From positions 831,001-895,000 of the forward strand of contig OZ037903.1 of assembly GCA_964035575.1 (NCBI GenBank): a stretch of 64,000 nt of DNA, written 5' to 3'. Position 1 is the first letter of the stretch; every line of letters begins with the position of its first letter. This document shows, piece after piece, positions 22,201 to 32,820 of the stretch. The notes under the pieces are model-generated. The model searched no databases. It was not told where the DNA came from and saw nothing but the letters and a program-made list of their open reading frames with translations. The stretch comes from Rhynchopus sp. YZ270_cl-10 (lineage: Eukaryota > Euglenozoa > Diplonemea > Diplonemida > Diplonemidae). The position numbers and the translations under genes are program-made.

Positions 22201-25200
22201 CTGCAATGTTCTCAAAAATTGACGCAAAATTCAAATCATTATGTGCCTCCGCAAAGGAAACCCAAAAGATCATTTCCATAGCGTCCGACCCAGAGGTGTT
22301 AAAAATGCTGAAGGATGCGAACGAAGAGTTGGATTTAATACAAAAAAGGTTGGAGGCTTATTTGGAGACAAAGCGAAGCGCGTTTCCGCGGTTTTACTTT
22401 CTTTCTAATGATGAGCTTTTATCGATTTTGTCGGATGTACGAAACCCTGCTTCCATCCAGCCGCATTTAGGGAAGATCTTCGACAACATCAAATCCGTTG
22501 GAATGAGCGACGACCAATCCCAAATCCACTCTATGATTTCCACCGAGGGGGAAGAAGTGAAATTTGATGCCCCAGTAGTACCTACCGGCGGGGTCGAAAA
22601 ATGGCTTATTTTTATCGAACAGATGATGCATCGCACTGTAAAATCCTGTCTCCTCCATGCCCTCGGTACCTACACAGTTGAAGGGAGAGAAGCCTGGTTC
22701 TTCAACCACCCTGCCCAACCTGTATCCACCATTGACTGTCTAACCTGGACTATGGAGGTCGAGGAGGCTATCAAAAACGCAGCACTCCCAGAGTACTTTG
22801 TGTTCTATAAGGAGCAGATTTCTCGGGTGGTGGGGATCGTGGAAAAGGATATCAGTGGGTTGCAAAGGCAGATTGTGTGTACACTAATTCTGATGTGCGT
22901 GCATGCGAGGGACTGCACTGCAAGCCTTATCAAGAGTGGTGTGGAAGAGAAGTCGCATTTTGATTGGCAGCGGCAGCTGCGGTATTACCATGAAGATGAT
23001 GACATTGTGACGAAACACTGCAGTGCGACCTTTATTTATGGTTATGAATATTTGGGGAATCAACCGCGTTTGGTGATCACACCTTTGACGGATCGTGCCT
23101 TTTTGACGTGCACTGGTGCACTGTCTATGTCTTTAGGTGCTGCTCCTCAAGGTCCTGCTGGGACTGGAAAGACAGAATCGGTCAAAGATTTGGGGAAAGC
23201 GCTAGCCCGTCAGGTGGTGGTGTTCAACTGTTCGGATGGACTGAACTACCGTACCATGAGCAGGATGTTCTCTGGTCTGGCGCAGGCAGGAGCGTGGGCG
23301 TGCTTCGACGAATTCAACCGCATTCCCTTGGAAGTGCTCTCTGTGGTTGCCCAGCAGATGCTTGAAATCACCACCGCTCTTTCGCAACACAAAACACACA
23401 TCGACTTTGCAGGACGACGCATCAGTCTCAACAGAAACTTCGGTGTTTTCATCACAATGAACCCAGGATACGCAGGACGCACAGAGCTGCCAGACAACCT
23501 AAAGGCGCTCTTCCGGCCGGTCTGCCTTATGATACCAGACTACTCCTTGATTGCAGAGGTGATGTTCTTTAGTGAAGGGTTCCTAGATGCCTCGCACCTT
23601 GCACGAAAGATGGTGCAGCTGTACAAACTTTCTTCGGAGCAGCTTTCAAAGCAGGATCACTACGATTTTGGAATGCGTGCGGTCAAATCAATCTTGGTCT
23701 GCGCAGGGTCACTTAAACGGGCTGCACCAAATGACAGAGAAGATATGCTTTTAATCAGAGCCATGCGAGACGCGAACATTCCGAAATTCCTTTGCGATGA
23801 TACAGTATTGTTCTCCGCTCTCATAACCGACCTTTTCCCTTCAGTCAAAATCGTGGAGGTCAAATCACAGCAGATGGTGTCGATCATCAGCGAAACCCTC
23901 ACAAAGGGGAGATACCAGACCCTTCCACGCTTCATCGACAAGGTAACACAGCTCTACGACACTATCACGGTACGCCATGGTGTGATGACCGTTGGACGCA
24001 CCCTCACCGGAAAATCCGTTCTCCTCCACACCCTTAAGGCAACTCTTATCAAAGGAAACCGGCGGTACAAAGGCGCGAACCCTTCCTTCTGCCACGTCAG
24101 ATCACAGACACTAAACCCCAAAAGCATTTCCCTCGGCGAGCTCTATGGGCAGGTAAACAGCGTGACACAAGAGTGGCAGGACGGAATCTTCTCTAAAATG
24201 GCAAGAACGGTGGTTGATGAGAGCGCAGACCCGAAACATGCTGGTGTCAAACAGTGGCTTGTCTTCGACGGCCCTGTAGATACCATATGGTCTGAGAATT
24301 TGAACACAGTATTAGACGATAACCGGATGCTCTGTCTCGTCAACGGCGAGCGCATCAAGCTGCCTCGATGCGCCTCCTTCATCTTCGAGGTGCAAGACCT
24401 CAAAGTCGCCTCCCCCGCTACAGTAAGCAGATGCGGAATGGTTTTTCTCGAACCATACTACCTCGACGGCGGCTGGCGCCCCGCCGTCTTCCGCGCCATC
24501 GAACTCAACGAAGCACACTGGGATGCGGAAAAGCTTCGTTCTCTCGTCGACGCTGTTGTACCAAAAACAATAGAGTTCATCCGATCGCATTGTACAGAGT
24601 GGATTGCGTCGCATAATGTACAGCTTGTCCTCTGTATGACACAGCTTTTATTGGTTTTGCTGCAATCCTATGTAAAAGAGAAGAGGGAGAAACGGAAGCT
24701 GGAGAGTGGTGATGACTCGAATTTTGATGACGATTTTGATTTGATTGACCACGAAACGGATGAGGAAGATGACCAACCGGGTACTTCATTTAAGAGGAGA
24801 GAGTCCATGATGGGTCTCCCAGCTCGCACGACAAGCAGCACCGCAATCGTACGCAATCTCTCGATGCGGAAGGACTCACGCCTCCTTAAGAGAAAGGCAG
24901 CAAATCACGTCGATGATGATGTCTTCCGCAACTTCTTTGTCATGGCGTTTACCTACTCATTTGGTGGCAACTTCGCGGTCACCGGAACTAACAACAGTCG
25001 TAGCAAATTTGAATCATTTGCCAAAGAGCTTCTCCTCAACGAAGTTTACCATGAGACTACGCAGGACCTATCAGTGTTCAATCAGCACCCCCTTCTCGAG
25101 GTCTCTGTTTCGCCCGAAAGCGGCCTCTGGGTGACATGGCAGTCGTTGGTCCCTTCGTGGAGCTATACCTCGGGGTCGTCGTTCTACGATTTGGTGGTGC

Positions 25201-28200
25201 CAACGAAGGAGACTGTCATGATGTCGTCGCTCCTAGGGCTTCTTGCCGAGGCGAAATCGCACACCTTATTGAACGGTCCAACTGGGGTAGGGAAAAGCAT
25301 TGTGGTGCAATCTTTTATCTCTAATGGGCTTCGAGCGGATGAACAGGGGGCGAAATGGTGTGCGCTCAACATAGTTTTTTCTGCGCAAACCACGGCCAAC
25401 AATTTGCAGGACAAATTAGAGTCGAAACTACACAAAAAACGGAACGTTCTGTTTGGAGCACCCCCTGGGAAGAGCATGGTGCTGTTTGTCGATGATTTGA
25501 ATATGCCTTCGTTGGAGGTGTTTGGAACGTCTCCGCCGTTAGAGTTGGTACGGCAATTGATAGGGCAACGTGCATTCTACGATAAAAAGAAGCTTTTCAT
25601 GAAAACCGTAGAGGATATCGTCTTTATCTCTGCCTGCGGTGTACCAGGTGGCGGACGTTGTGAACTTTCTGGACGTCTCACATCAATGTTCCATCTTATG
25701 GCAATCCCAGAGCTTTCCAATGAGTCTTGCATCCACGTCTTCTCCTCTGTTTTAACCGGATTTCTCAATCCTTGGGGAGATTTGAAGATCGGAAGCGAAC
25801 CGCTTGCTTTGACGTTGGTTAAATGGACCTGCGAGATTTTTGGTAGAGTTTCGAAACAGCTTTTACCGATTCCAGCGAAGAGTCATTACACCTTCAACCT
25901 TAGAGATATTGGGAAGGTGGTGCAAGGGGTGTTGGAGTGTAAGAAGGAGAGCACCCCTGATGAAGGATCCTTGATTCGGCTGTGGGCGCACGAAGCGACA
26001 CGGATATTTCATGACCGATTGACAGATGAAGCGGACCGGGAGTGGTGGTGGGGGTTGCTGAAGGAGTTGTTGGGGGGGTATTGGGCGGAGGACCTGCGGG
26101 GCCTTTTGTTCTGCGACTTTGAACGCGACGACCGTTTTTATGCAGAAGTGAACGACTACGAGAAGGTAGTACGCATCGCATATGCGAGCCAAGACTCCTA
26201 CTGCAAAACCTACAAGCAATCCCTCGATTTGGTGCTCTTCCGAAACGCCGTCGAACACTTCACCAGAATCGCGCGCATTATCAGACTGCCTCGAGGCTCC
26301 GCTTTGCTAGTAGGTGTAGGAGGGTCTGGTCGTCAGTCCCTCTCCACCATCGCAGCGCACATCAGTGGAATCCGTCTCAGCAAAATCGCCATCTCCAAGA
26401 ACTATGATCTCTCCGAATTTCGCAACGATTTGCGCGTCTTGCTGATGGAGAGCGGCTGTCACGGCAGACCCATCGCATTTTTTGTAACAGACACACAGAT
26501 CATCGACGAAGCGATGTTAGAGGACCTCAACAACCTGCTAAACACCGGAGAAGTCCCAAACCTGTTACAACCAGAGGATGTCGACACCATCATCCCTGTT
26601 GTTGGTGACATTGCGCGCGAAAGGGGCCTTCCTGACACACGAGGCGCTCTTCTCTCTCTTTTTGTACAACGTTGCCGTGTGTACCTCAAAATTATCCTTG
26701 CAGTCAGCCCTGTTGGCGGTCGTTTCCGAGAACGGCTCCGTCGTTTCCCTTCTCTAGTTAACTGTATGACGATCGATTGGTTCACCGCATGGCCAAACGA
26801 AGCACTTAAGGGAGTTGCCAGCAAAACACTTTCCAAAATCCCTTCGATTCAGGGCTCGGATTTGCTGGCCCCCCTCGCGGATTTGTGTGTGTTCATTCAT
26901 CAGGATGTGAAGCAGAAGTCTGAGGAGTTTTTAATAGAGCAGAACCGACACAACTACACTACACCTACCTCATATCTGGCATTGCTTGCTTCATATGACG
27001 AAATGTTGCAGGCCTTTTCTCAAAAAACTGAAGACAGTTTGAGCAAATATTCTAACGGTTTACAACGCATTTACTCCACCCAAAAGATTGTCGATCAATT
27101 GAAGGAAGAACTACGTGTCATGCAACCTGAGTTGGAGAAGGCATCTATAGAAACCACTGCATTAATGGAGACGGTAGAGAGCGAACAAATCGAAGCAGAA
27201 CACCTGAGGGAAACATGCAAGCAATCGGAAGAGGCTACACAATCCATCATGCTTGAAGCGCAACGCATCAAAGATGAATGCCAGGCAGGTCTCGACATTG
27301 CTATGCCCGCCTTCTACTCCGCCATTGACGCTCTCAAAAGCCTCAACAAATCTGACATCATCGAAATCCGCTCTATGACCTCCCCCCCATCCCGCGTCAA
27401 ACTCGTTATCGAAGCGGTTCAATTGCTCCTCAATGAAAAGCCTGGTTGGGATAGCGCGAAGAAGATGATGGCGCAATCTGGATTTATTGAACGCCTTAGG
27501 GAATATGATAAAGATAATATTCCGTCAACGATTTTGGTGCCTTTGCAGGCTTTTATAGAGAATGCGGAGTTTCAACCGGATATTATCAAAAAGAGTTCTG
27601 TAGCGGCGATGTCGTTGTGCCTTTGGGTGAGAGCATTGAATCATTACTCTGCTGTTTCGAAGGATATTGAACCGAAAAAGGAGCAGTTGAGGGTTGCGGA
27701 ATCAGAATTGAAAGATGCGCAAGAAAAGCTCGAAGGTGCGCAAGAACAACTCCGTGCCGTAGAAGCTAAGGTAGAGAACCTCCAAAAAAGCATGATCGCC
27801 GCAAAAGAAAAAAAAGAAAGCCTCGAAGAACAACAACGCCTCACTGTCGTCAAACTCGGCCGCGCTGAAGCTCTCATCGACGGCCTTTCTGCCGAACAAG
27901 AACGCTGGAGACAATCCAAACTCATTTTGGAAGAAGAAAAACGACAGCTTCTCGGTACCGTTCTCCTTGCCTCTGCCTGCGTTGCTTATATCGGTCCATT
28001 TAACTCTGCATTTCGACATAGCATGATAAAGGAATGGATTGGGGAGTGCCATTCAACAGGAATACCTTGCTCCCCTAACTTCAATTTGAAGGGAATAACG
28101 GAACCCACACAGATCCGCCAATGGGGGATCGATGGACTCCCAAGCGATGAGTTTTCCATTGAAAATGCGACGATCGTATCTTCCACAAAACGATTCCCTC

Positions 28201-31200
28201 TTTGCGTCGACCCACAATCCCAAGCTTCAACCTGGATAAAAAACGCCGAACGCAAACGCGGATTAACCATCGTAAAAAGCTCCGACACAAACTTCATGCG
28301 CACCTTAGAAACCGCCATTCGCCTCGGCGCACCACTCCTCCTCGAAGACATACAAGAAAGCATTGACCCAGCTCTCGACCCTGTCTTACAACGTTCCACC
28401 TACAAATCAAGCGACGGCCGCATTCTCCTCAAGCTAGGAGACACTGAAGTGGATTACGACCCAAATTTCAAGCTTTATCTCACCACGAAGCTTCCCAATC
28501 CACATTACACCCCTGAATTACAAATTAAAGTGACGGTCGTGAATTTTACGGTAACCCCAAAGGGGTTAGAGGACCAACTCCTTGCGGATGTAGTGCGAAG
28601 CGAACGGAGTGATTTACAGCAAATCCAAGATGATATGGTGGTGCAGATTGGGGATGCTAAGGATCAATTGGTTGAAATTGAGACCTCCATTTTGCAGCTC
28701 CTTGCCGCAGCCACAGGGAACATTCTTGACGACGAGGTGCTCATCAACACTTTGAAGAACTCCAAAACCACTTCCGCTTCTATCACAGAAAATCTCCACC
28801 AGGCAGAACGGACGTCAGAAGAGATCTCTAAGGCAAGAGAAAAATACCGTCCTACAGCGGAACGTGGTTCGATTCTCTACTCAAGCATCTCCGCAGTCAG
28901 CAGCATCAATCATATGTACCAATACTCGCTTGATTTCTTTAAGTCTCTCTTTGGCCAAACCCTGCTCCGCACCGAAAAGCACGACGACGTCATCCAACGA
29001 GTCGCGCTTCTCATCTCCGCAGTGACCCGCGATACCTACAACGCAGTGTGCACCGGGCTGTTTGAACGTGACAAATCCATTTTTGCATTTCTCGTCGCAA
29101 CAGAAGTATTGCGAGCAGAACAGAAAATAGGAACCGAAGAATGGAAATTTTTCATAGGAGGAGGTTTAACCGGGGATGGAGGCAAAGACCTAGCGTTATT
29201 AGAGAAAAAGGTTGCGGAGGACTGTGGTGAAGAACACGACCTCTGCGGGGTGGCAGAAAGCTTTCAAACGAAACGCAAAAACTGGGAGGCATGGAACGCC
29301 AGCGACGAGCCGGACAGCACCCCGCTTCCTGAACCGTATCACGACATCTCCTGCTGGCGGAAACTCCTTGTACTCCGTGTCCTCCGAAAGGACAAAATCG
29401 TCTTTGGAGTGAGCAAAGTTGTCGACCAGGTCCTTGGGGAAGCATTTACCTTTTCTCCTCCATTCGACCTTTCGAAAACCTTTGCGTTTTCGTCTCCGAC
29501 GATTCCTATTATTTTGATTCTTACTGCTGGGACTGATCCGACCAATATGTTTCTCGAATACGCATCGTCTCTGAACATGGCAGAACGGAAAAGCATGCTC
29601 TCTCTCGGTCAAGACCAAGGAACGCAAGCAGCACAGCTCATTTCCCAAGGAGCTGAGTTGGGGCATTGGGTGTACCTCCAAAACCTTCATGTATACGACT
29701 CCTGGATGCCCGCGTTGGAGAGTATTCTGGAGCAACTGCATTCATCAGGATCGGTTCATCCGGATTTCCGACTATGGTTGACTACAATGCCAAGCGATGG
29801 GTTTCCTGTTAGTATTCTACAAAATTGTGTGAAAGCGACAAAAGAGCCTCCAAAAGGACTTCGAGCAAATCTTCGGGATTCATTTTCAACGATTATCAAA
29901 AACACGGAATGGGATAGCGCAACGTTGGCACATCGACAGCTTATTGTTGCGCTCACCTTCTTTCATGGCATTATTCAAGAACGCCGTCGTTATGGTGCAT
30001 TAGGCTGGAACGTTCGCTACGAATGGTCAGACAGCGATCTCTACGCCTCCGTCCTCACGCTCCAAACCTACCTCCAAAACCAAGCAGAAAGCGACATCCC
30101 CTGGGCCGGTCTAGACTATCTAACCGGGGTAATCCACTATGGAGGTCGCGTCACCGATTTCATCGATCTTAAATGCCTCCAAGCTCTGTTAGGACAGTAT
30201 TTCTCAAAGGAGGTGCTGACGGATGGGGAGTACTGTTTTTCTTCGTCAGAGGTCTACAAAATACCGGCACCATCGGTTTTAGAGGATCCCGAAGAAATTA
30301 AAGGATACTTCGGAAGGCTTCCGGGGCATGAAATGCCGGAGACGTTTGGGTTGCATTCTAATGCCGATATTGTGTATGATAGGAATGCTTCGAAGAGGGT
30401 GGTAGATATCTTAGCGGGGTCGAGCAAACAGAGTGCCGGGTCGCTTGCGGATGCGGACGCATTGAGGCAGATTGCGACACACATTTTGGTGACATTACCG
30501 GATCAGATTGATGTCTCTGCTGCACACCCTGCAACCTACGCATATGAAGCACCAAAAGAGGAAACAGAAGATGAGGTATCGGAGGAGATAACGCAAGAAG
30601 TGCGCACAATTACCCCATTAGGATCGTTCTGTAAACAGGAAGTAGGGGTGCTCAACATGCTGCTCGTAAAGGTGAAACGGAGTTTGACAGAACTCTGTGC
30701 AGTCGTCCGCGGGGAGGCGATTATGTCCTCAGAAATGGAAACCATCGCCTCAGCATTTCTTCTCAACCGGGTCCCCGATGTGTGGCATAAGGTAGGGTAT
30801 CTCAGTCTAAAGGGCCTATCATCTTGGGTGGAGGATACAAAGAAGAGGGTTCTTGCGTTGAAAGACTGGAATGACGAAGGACCTCCGCAGAAGTATTGGG
30901 TGCCAGGGTACAGTTTCCCGCAAGGGTATATGACGGCGCTGTTGCAAGCGTTTTCGCGGGATAATCAAATCCCGATTGATGAAATTTTGTTCCGGTTTGT
31001 AGTGTGCAAGCAAGGGAAGGTGCAGGGAGAGCTGTCCGGGGGTGCGCTGACGTTTGGGTACTATTTGGAAGGGGCTGCGTGGGATGAATCGGTTGGTGCG
31101 TTGTGTGAATCTGTTAAGGGGGTGCTGTTCACAGAAATGCCCGAGGTGTATCTTGAACCTGTAGTGCGGTCGGAGCTTGAAAAGTCGCAAGGCACCCTCC

Positions 31201-31367
31201 CGGTGCACGCCTGTCCACTCTACAAAGTGAGCTCCCGTGCCGGCACCCTCAGCACCACAGGACTTTCCACAAACTTTGTGCTCTCCATGGACCTTCCTTC
31301 AGGAGGCTATCCTACAAGTCATTGGGTGCTCAGAGGTGCAGCGCTTCTTTGCATGCTTGATGATTGA
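19257..31367 (+). CDS. Axonemal dynein heavy chain, single-headed inner-arm type
   Basis: ATPase motor that slides doublet microtubules in the flagellum. It is an intact, intronless ORF of 4036 residues. The tail spans about 1-1260. AAA1 has P-loop GPAGTGKT (~1298) and Walker B ACFDEFNR. AAA2 has GRTLTGKS (~1578). AAA3 has GPTGVGKS (~2005) with FVDDLNMP. AAA4 has GVGGSGRQSL (~2351), where Arg replaces Lys as is normal for the family. A long coiled-coil stalk with the microtubule-binding tip spans about 2570-2900, then AAA5/6 and a C-terminal domain with LRAGTLSTTG-like SRAGTLSTTGLSTNF and the final LLCMLDD. The length and single-head layout fit the DNAH1/3/7/12 group; subtype not resolved. 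An acidic, Ser-rich insert (about 1805-1890) between AAA2 and AAA3 looks longer than usual. Confidence 0.97.
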   Translation: MDASRSKGHQASTLQNTAGSLGRTAGSSKSDRGYHTRVVPLGLDAGVASQFGFPFANSLELQGVFTQPNHLPASDTKTSTATTTLDGLSDFHLSFPTPYASGTLAPLQTSQKWVTGEDGMCLTVGSLPAVSMPHPAWERERHVYETLKQNRFFRELPLRRALRLWGSKTRQQRFLYARRRVGSQLLFLKQTHGSLVREVHRTVFDTTTALPLLHLTVCVKGNGLFHECLQEAFDKIQRKVQSETHAPLKEMAETLQKRITSHVEGVDRTSAGVGSFDSTLSMLDSDDFGQFLAQRKKGVDAITEDEMVASATQFASRLKQDLFIGSCSKRLSQLCRYIVTEGLVRYCGEWGEILLGFCQVTPDAHFAALKLTTPFIIRAETRLRDNNQHKMSPSKEELQRSLSSCLQNMKTTVDSAVSTPLGVDLLAAFRATTVHRNLIGGLTRTVNETYTILTEYCGTLGDVQRWQRWISKEWTLQRETWVKDLEQVTVQDLHNIFETLNSADSAVKARLCNVSIGVLSVNHAVLRSEILPGVAVIKQWCQGILLSIAKTRAERVKEHLLSVLITVRTRHTDLDKWSAWGEELMDIVTQKSRVLSLINEVKELFRVIEVSFTQCPSEIRSLETILLVSDDSDTSTRPLQKQYLDALDEAQTFRTTSLETQYETLSTRIAGLKGELCEKKEKYSTGIYASADPEGGSAAVLSSISEEKKAMLELRTQSETCTKYLALCSFAAVDWEELTSAEETLATREDMWNRFDGFLHASNEATVSSQSSLDVAELTATFEEYEDFASTFHTTHPHCDVCARLQERVRYFISLLPLFHQLASPAMRNQHWNEILKASGVGAVADSSTLTMEDLLAMNINLDACERVARKAAGEYGILCSIKEIDTLWDQTVFELSEHGGTWLISRVDEVIHQLEDHQVQLQAMAASRFISGVSSEVESWEARIRVVSDCLEEWLLVQKSWLYLEFIFSSPDINEQLPEESAMFSKIDAKFKSLCASAKETQKIISIASDPEVLKMLKDANEELDLIQKRLEAYLETKRSAFPRFYFLSNDELLSILSDVRNPASIQPHLGKIFDNIKSVGMSDDQSQIHSMISTEGEEVKFDAPVVPTGGVEKWLIFIEQMMHRTVKSCLLHALGTYTVEGREAWFFNHPAQPVSTIDCLTWTMEVEEAIKNAALPEYFVFYKEQISRVVGIVEKDISGLQRQIVCTLILMCVHARDCTASLIKSGVEEKSHFDWQRQLRYYHEDDDIVTKHCSATFIYGYEYLGNQPRLVITPLTDRAFLTCTGALSMSLGAAPQGPAGTGKTESVKDLGKALARQVVVFNCSDGLNYRTMSRMFSGLAQAGAWACFDEFNRIPLEVLSVVAQQMLEITTALSQHKTHIDFAGRRISLNRNFGVFITMNPGYAGRTELPDNLKALFRPVCLMIPDYSLIAEVMFFSEGFLDASHLARKMVQLYKLSSEQLSKQDHYDFGMRAVKSILVCAGSLKRAAPNDREDMLLIRAMRDANIPKFLCDDTVLFSALITDLFPSVKIVEVKSQQMVSIISETLTKGRYQTLPRFIDKVTQLYDTITVRHGVMTVGRTLTGKSVLLHTLKATLIKGNRRYKGANPSFCHVRSQTLNPKSISLGELYGQVNSVTQEWQDGIFSKMARTVVDESADPKHAGVKQWLVFDGPVDTIWSENLNTVLDDNRMLCLVNGERIKLPRCASFIFEVQDLKVASPATVSRCGMVFLEPYYLDGGWRPAVFRAIELNEAHWDAEKLRSLVDAVVPKTIEFIRSHCTEWIASHNVQLVLCMTQLLLVLLQSYVKEKREKRKLESGDDSNFDDDFDLIDHETDEEDDQPGTSFKRRESMMGLPARTTSSTAIVRNLSMRKDSRLLKRKAANHVDDDVFRNFFVMAFTYSFGGNFAVTGTNNSRSKFESFAKELLLNEVYHETTQDLSVFNQHPLLEVSVSPESGLWVTWQSLVPSWSYTSGSSFYDLVVPTKETVMMSSLLGLLAEAKSHTLLNGPTGVGKSIVVQSFISNGLRADEQGAKWCALNIVFSAQTTANNLQDKLESKLHKKRNVLFGAPPGKSMVLFVDDLNMPSLEVFGTSPPLELVRQLIGQRAFYDKKKLFMKTVEDIVFISACGVPGGGRCELSGRLTSMFHLMAIPELSNESCIHVFSSVLTGFLNPWGDLKIGSEPLALTLVKWTCEIFGRVSKQLLPIPAKSHYTFNLRDIGKVVQGVLECKKESTPDEGSLIRLWAHEATRIFHDRLTDEADREWWWGLLKELLGGYWAEDLRGLLFCDFERDDRFYAEVNDYEKVVRIAYASQDSYCKTYKQSLDLVLFRNAVEHFTRIARIIRLPRGSALLVGVGGSGRQSLSTIAAHISGIRLSKIAISKNYDLSEFRNDLRVLLMESGCHGRPIAFFVTDTQIIDEAMLEDLNNLLNTGEVPNLLQPEDVDTIIPVVGDIARERGLPDTRGALLSLFVQRCRVYLKIILAVSPVGGRFRERLRRFPSLVNCMTIDWFTAWPNEALKGVASKTLSKIPSIQGSDLLAPLADLCVFIHQDVKQKSEEFLIEQNRHNYTTPTSYLALLASYDEMLQAFSQKTEDSLSKYSNGLQRIYSTQKIVDQLKEELRVMQPELEKASIETTALMETVESEQIEAEHLRETCKQSEEATQSIMLEAQRIKDECQAGLDIAMPAFYSAIDALKSLNKSDIIEIRSMTSPPSRVKLVIEAVQLLLNEKPGWDSAKKMMAQSGFIERLREYDKDNIPSTILVPLQAFIENAEFQPDIIKKSSVAAMSLCLWVRALNHYSAVSKDIEPKKEQLRVAESELKDAQEKLEGAQEQLRAVEAKVENLQKSMIAAKEKKESLEEQQRLTVVKLGRAEALIDGLSAEQERWRQSKLILEEEKRQLLGTVLLASACVAYIGPFNSAFRHSMIKEWIGECHSTGIPCSPNFNLKGITEPTQIRQWGIDGLPSDEFSIENATIVSSTKRFPLCVDPQSQASTWIKNAERKRGLTIVKSSDTNFMRTLETAIRLGAPLLLEDIQESIDPALDPVLQRSTYKSSDGRILLKLGDTEVDYDPNFKLYLTTKLPNPHYTPELQIKVTVVNFTVTPKGLEDQLLADVVRSERSDLQQIQDDMVVQIGDAKDQLVEIETSILQLLAAATGNILDDEVLINTLKNSKTTSASITENLHQAERTSEEISKAREKYRPTAERGSILYSSISAVSSINHMYQYSLDFFKSLFGQTLLRTEKHDDVIQRVALLISAVTRDTYNAVCTGLFERDKSIFAFLVATEVLRAEQKIGTEEWKFFIGGGLTGDGGKDLALLEKKVAEDCGEEHDLCGVAESFQTKRKNWEAWNASDEPDSTPLPEPYHDISCWRKLLVLRVLRKDKIVFGVSKVVDQVLGEAFTFSPPFDLSKTFAFSSPTIPIILILTAGTDPTNMFLEYASSLNMAERKSMLSLGQDQGTQAAQLISQGAELGHWVYLQNLHVYDSWMPALESILEQLHSSGSVHPDFRLWLTTMPSDGFPVSILQNCVKATKEPPKGLRANLRDSFSTIIKNTEWDSATLAHRQLIVALTFFHGIIQERRRYGALGWNVRYEWSDSDLYASVLTLQTYLQNQAESDIPWAGLDYLTGVIHYGGRVTDFIDLKCLQALLGQYFSKEVLTDGEYCFSSSEVYKIPAPSVLEDPEEIKGYFGRLPGHEMPETFGLHSNADIVYDRNASKRVVDILAGSSKQSAGSLADADALRQIATHILVTLPDQIDVSAAHPATYAYEAPKEETEDEVSEEITQEVRTITPLGSFCKQEVGVLNMLLVKVKRSLTELCAVVRGEAIMSSEMETIASAFLLNRVPDVWHKVGYLSLKGLSSWVEDTKKRVLALKDWNDEGPPQKYWVPGYSFPQGYMTALLQAFSRDNQIPIDEILFRFVVCKQGKVQGELSGGALTFGYYLEGAAWDESVGALCESVKGVLFTEMPEVYLEPVVRSELEKSQGTLPVHACPLYKVSSRAGTLSTTGLSTNFVLSMDLPSGGYPTSHWVLRGAALLCMLDD

Positions 31368-31881
31368 TTATTGTTTTTTTTTTCTCATTTTTTCGCTCCC
31401 GCGGAGACATTTTTTTTTTACCTTTTTTTAGACAACCGAATCAAAGGTGAGTCATGAGGTGGATGAGGGCCATCTTTCTATTAGAGACGCCTTTCTTTTT
31501 ATTCAGTGCCGTCCCCCGGTGTCCGGTGAGGCGTTTGCACTTCTCTTTGTAGGTGGTCACCGAGAGGGTTCTGTATTTCAAGTCTTTCGGGGATGGACTG
31601 TCCGGTCTGAAGACTGTTTGGATGGCAGTTAACACTTTAAGCCATATCAAAAATAACCCCTTTTCTCGAGTTGCATTTTTGCTTCAGATCTCATAACCCT
31701 CTCGCTCTCCTCGGTGTTTTCACACCTTTGGAGGGGAAAAGAACGTTCAACAATACAGCAAAAAAAAGAGTTTTTTTTCAATTTTCTGTCAGACCTCGCC
31801 TTTGTTTGAGTCAAAACCATACGTCACAGGAATACCAAAACACCCCACCCTCCTCACTTTCCCTTTTTCAACCTTTTCTCG
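31368..31881. other. Intergenic between dynein and LVIVD copy 1
   Basis: It holds an R1-like copy (31501-31548) followed directly by an R4-like piece (31555-31590, GAGAGGGTTCTGTATTTCAA). Similarity to the second LVIVD locus begins at about 31750 (ACAATACAGCAAAAAAAA). Confidence 0.6.
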
Positions 31882-32820
31882 ATGTCGAAGCTCTTCCTGA
31901 TTGCTGCATTTGCGTCGGTCGCATCGGCTGCGCTGCCTTGGAACATTACTGTTGAGGACACTGCCTGCCTTGCTGTGGCGGAGACGGAGGATGTGAACGT
32001 CGCGCTGGTGGGCTGTGCAGGTGGAGTGCACGCTGTGGACGTTGTGCAGATGAAGGTTGTGCAGACGACTGCAGTGACGGAGGTGGCCGCAATTGCTGCA
32101 CTGAACACGTACACATACCTGCTGCAGACAGACACCCTGACCGTGGTGCGCACAGCAGACATCACCTCTGCAGTCGCAACGCTCAACCTCGCCACCTTCG
32201 CTGCAGGCAGGGTGACAAGCGTCAGCACAGACGTGCGTGGCTTCCTCTACGTCAGCACCATGAAGGCAGGTGTTGTGGTCATCAACGTGACAGACCCGAC
32301 CCACCCCGCGCGTGTCTTCCAGGACACCACAAGCCAGCTCGAGATGACCAGCGGGACGTACCAGAGCAGCACACAGCTGTTCTTCGGCGGTGTGATGGGT
32401 GGTGTTGTGGTGTACAACATGAGCACCCCTGCGGAGCCTGTGCTGCTGGCGAACAAGACTGTGTTGGGAGGGAACGCGCAGGTTGCGGTGACGGGGGCGA
32501 CGCTTGTTGTGTGCATGGTTGGGACGCGCACACCTGTGTACGTGCTTGACATCACCGACCCTGCGGACCCAACGTTCGGAGCAAACTTCTACTCCAACTG
32601 CGACAAGGTTGTGAGTGACGGACAGGGCAAGGTGTGCACCATGTCACAGGAGTACGCAGAGGTGTTCGCCGTGACAGGCACCACCCTGAAGCAGAGAGAG
32701 ATCTTCACAGGAAGCCTTGGGGCACGTTCCGTTGCACTCTCGAAGGACAGCAGCACACTGTACATGGGCACTGTCTCCATGGGGCTGGGTCTGTACAACG
32801 TCACCAACACCGACAACTAG
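31882..32820 (+). CDS. Secreted LVIVD-repeat-like beta-propeller protein, copy 1
   Basis: 312 residues. Residues 1-17 (MSKLFLIAAFASVASAA) are a clear signal peptide. The rest is a run of short beta-rich blades with LVIVD-like strands: VVVINVTDPTHP, PVYVLDITDPADP, LGLYNVTN. Four or more N-glycosylation sequons (NIT, NVT, NMS, NKT) fit a secreted or surface protein. There is no membrane helix. Copy 2 at 57690 is almost identical and sits in a duplicated ~1.6-kb block. No function can be named beyond the fold. Confidence 0.85.
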   Translation: MSKLFLIAAFASVASAALPWNITVEDTACLAVAETEDVNVALVGCAGGVHAVDVVQMKVVQTTAVTEVAAIAALNTYTYLLQTDTLTVVRTADITSAVATLNLATFAAGRVTSVSTDVRGFLYVSTMKAGVVVINVTDPTHPARVFQDTTSQLEMTSGTYQSSTQLFFGGVMGGVVVYNMSTPAEPVLLANKTVLGGNAQVAVTGATLVVCMVGTRTPVYVLDITDPADPTFGANFYSNCDKVVSDGQGKVCTMSQEYAEVFAVTGTTLKQREIFTGSLGARSVALSKDSSTLYMGTVSMGLGLYNVTNTDN

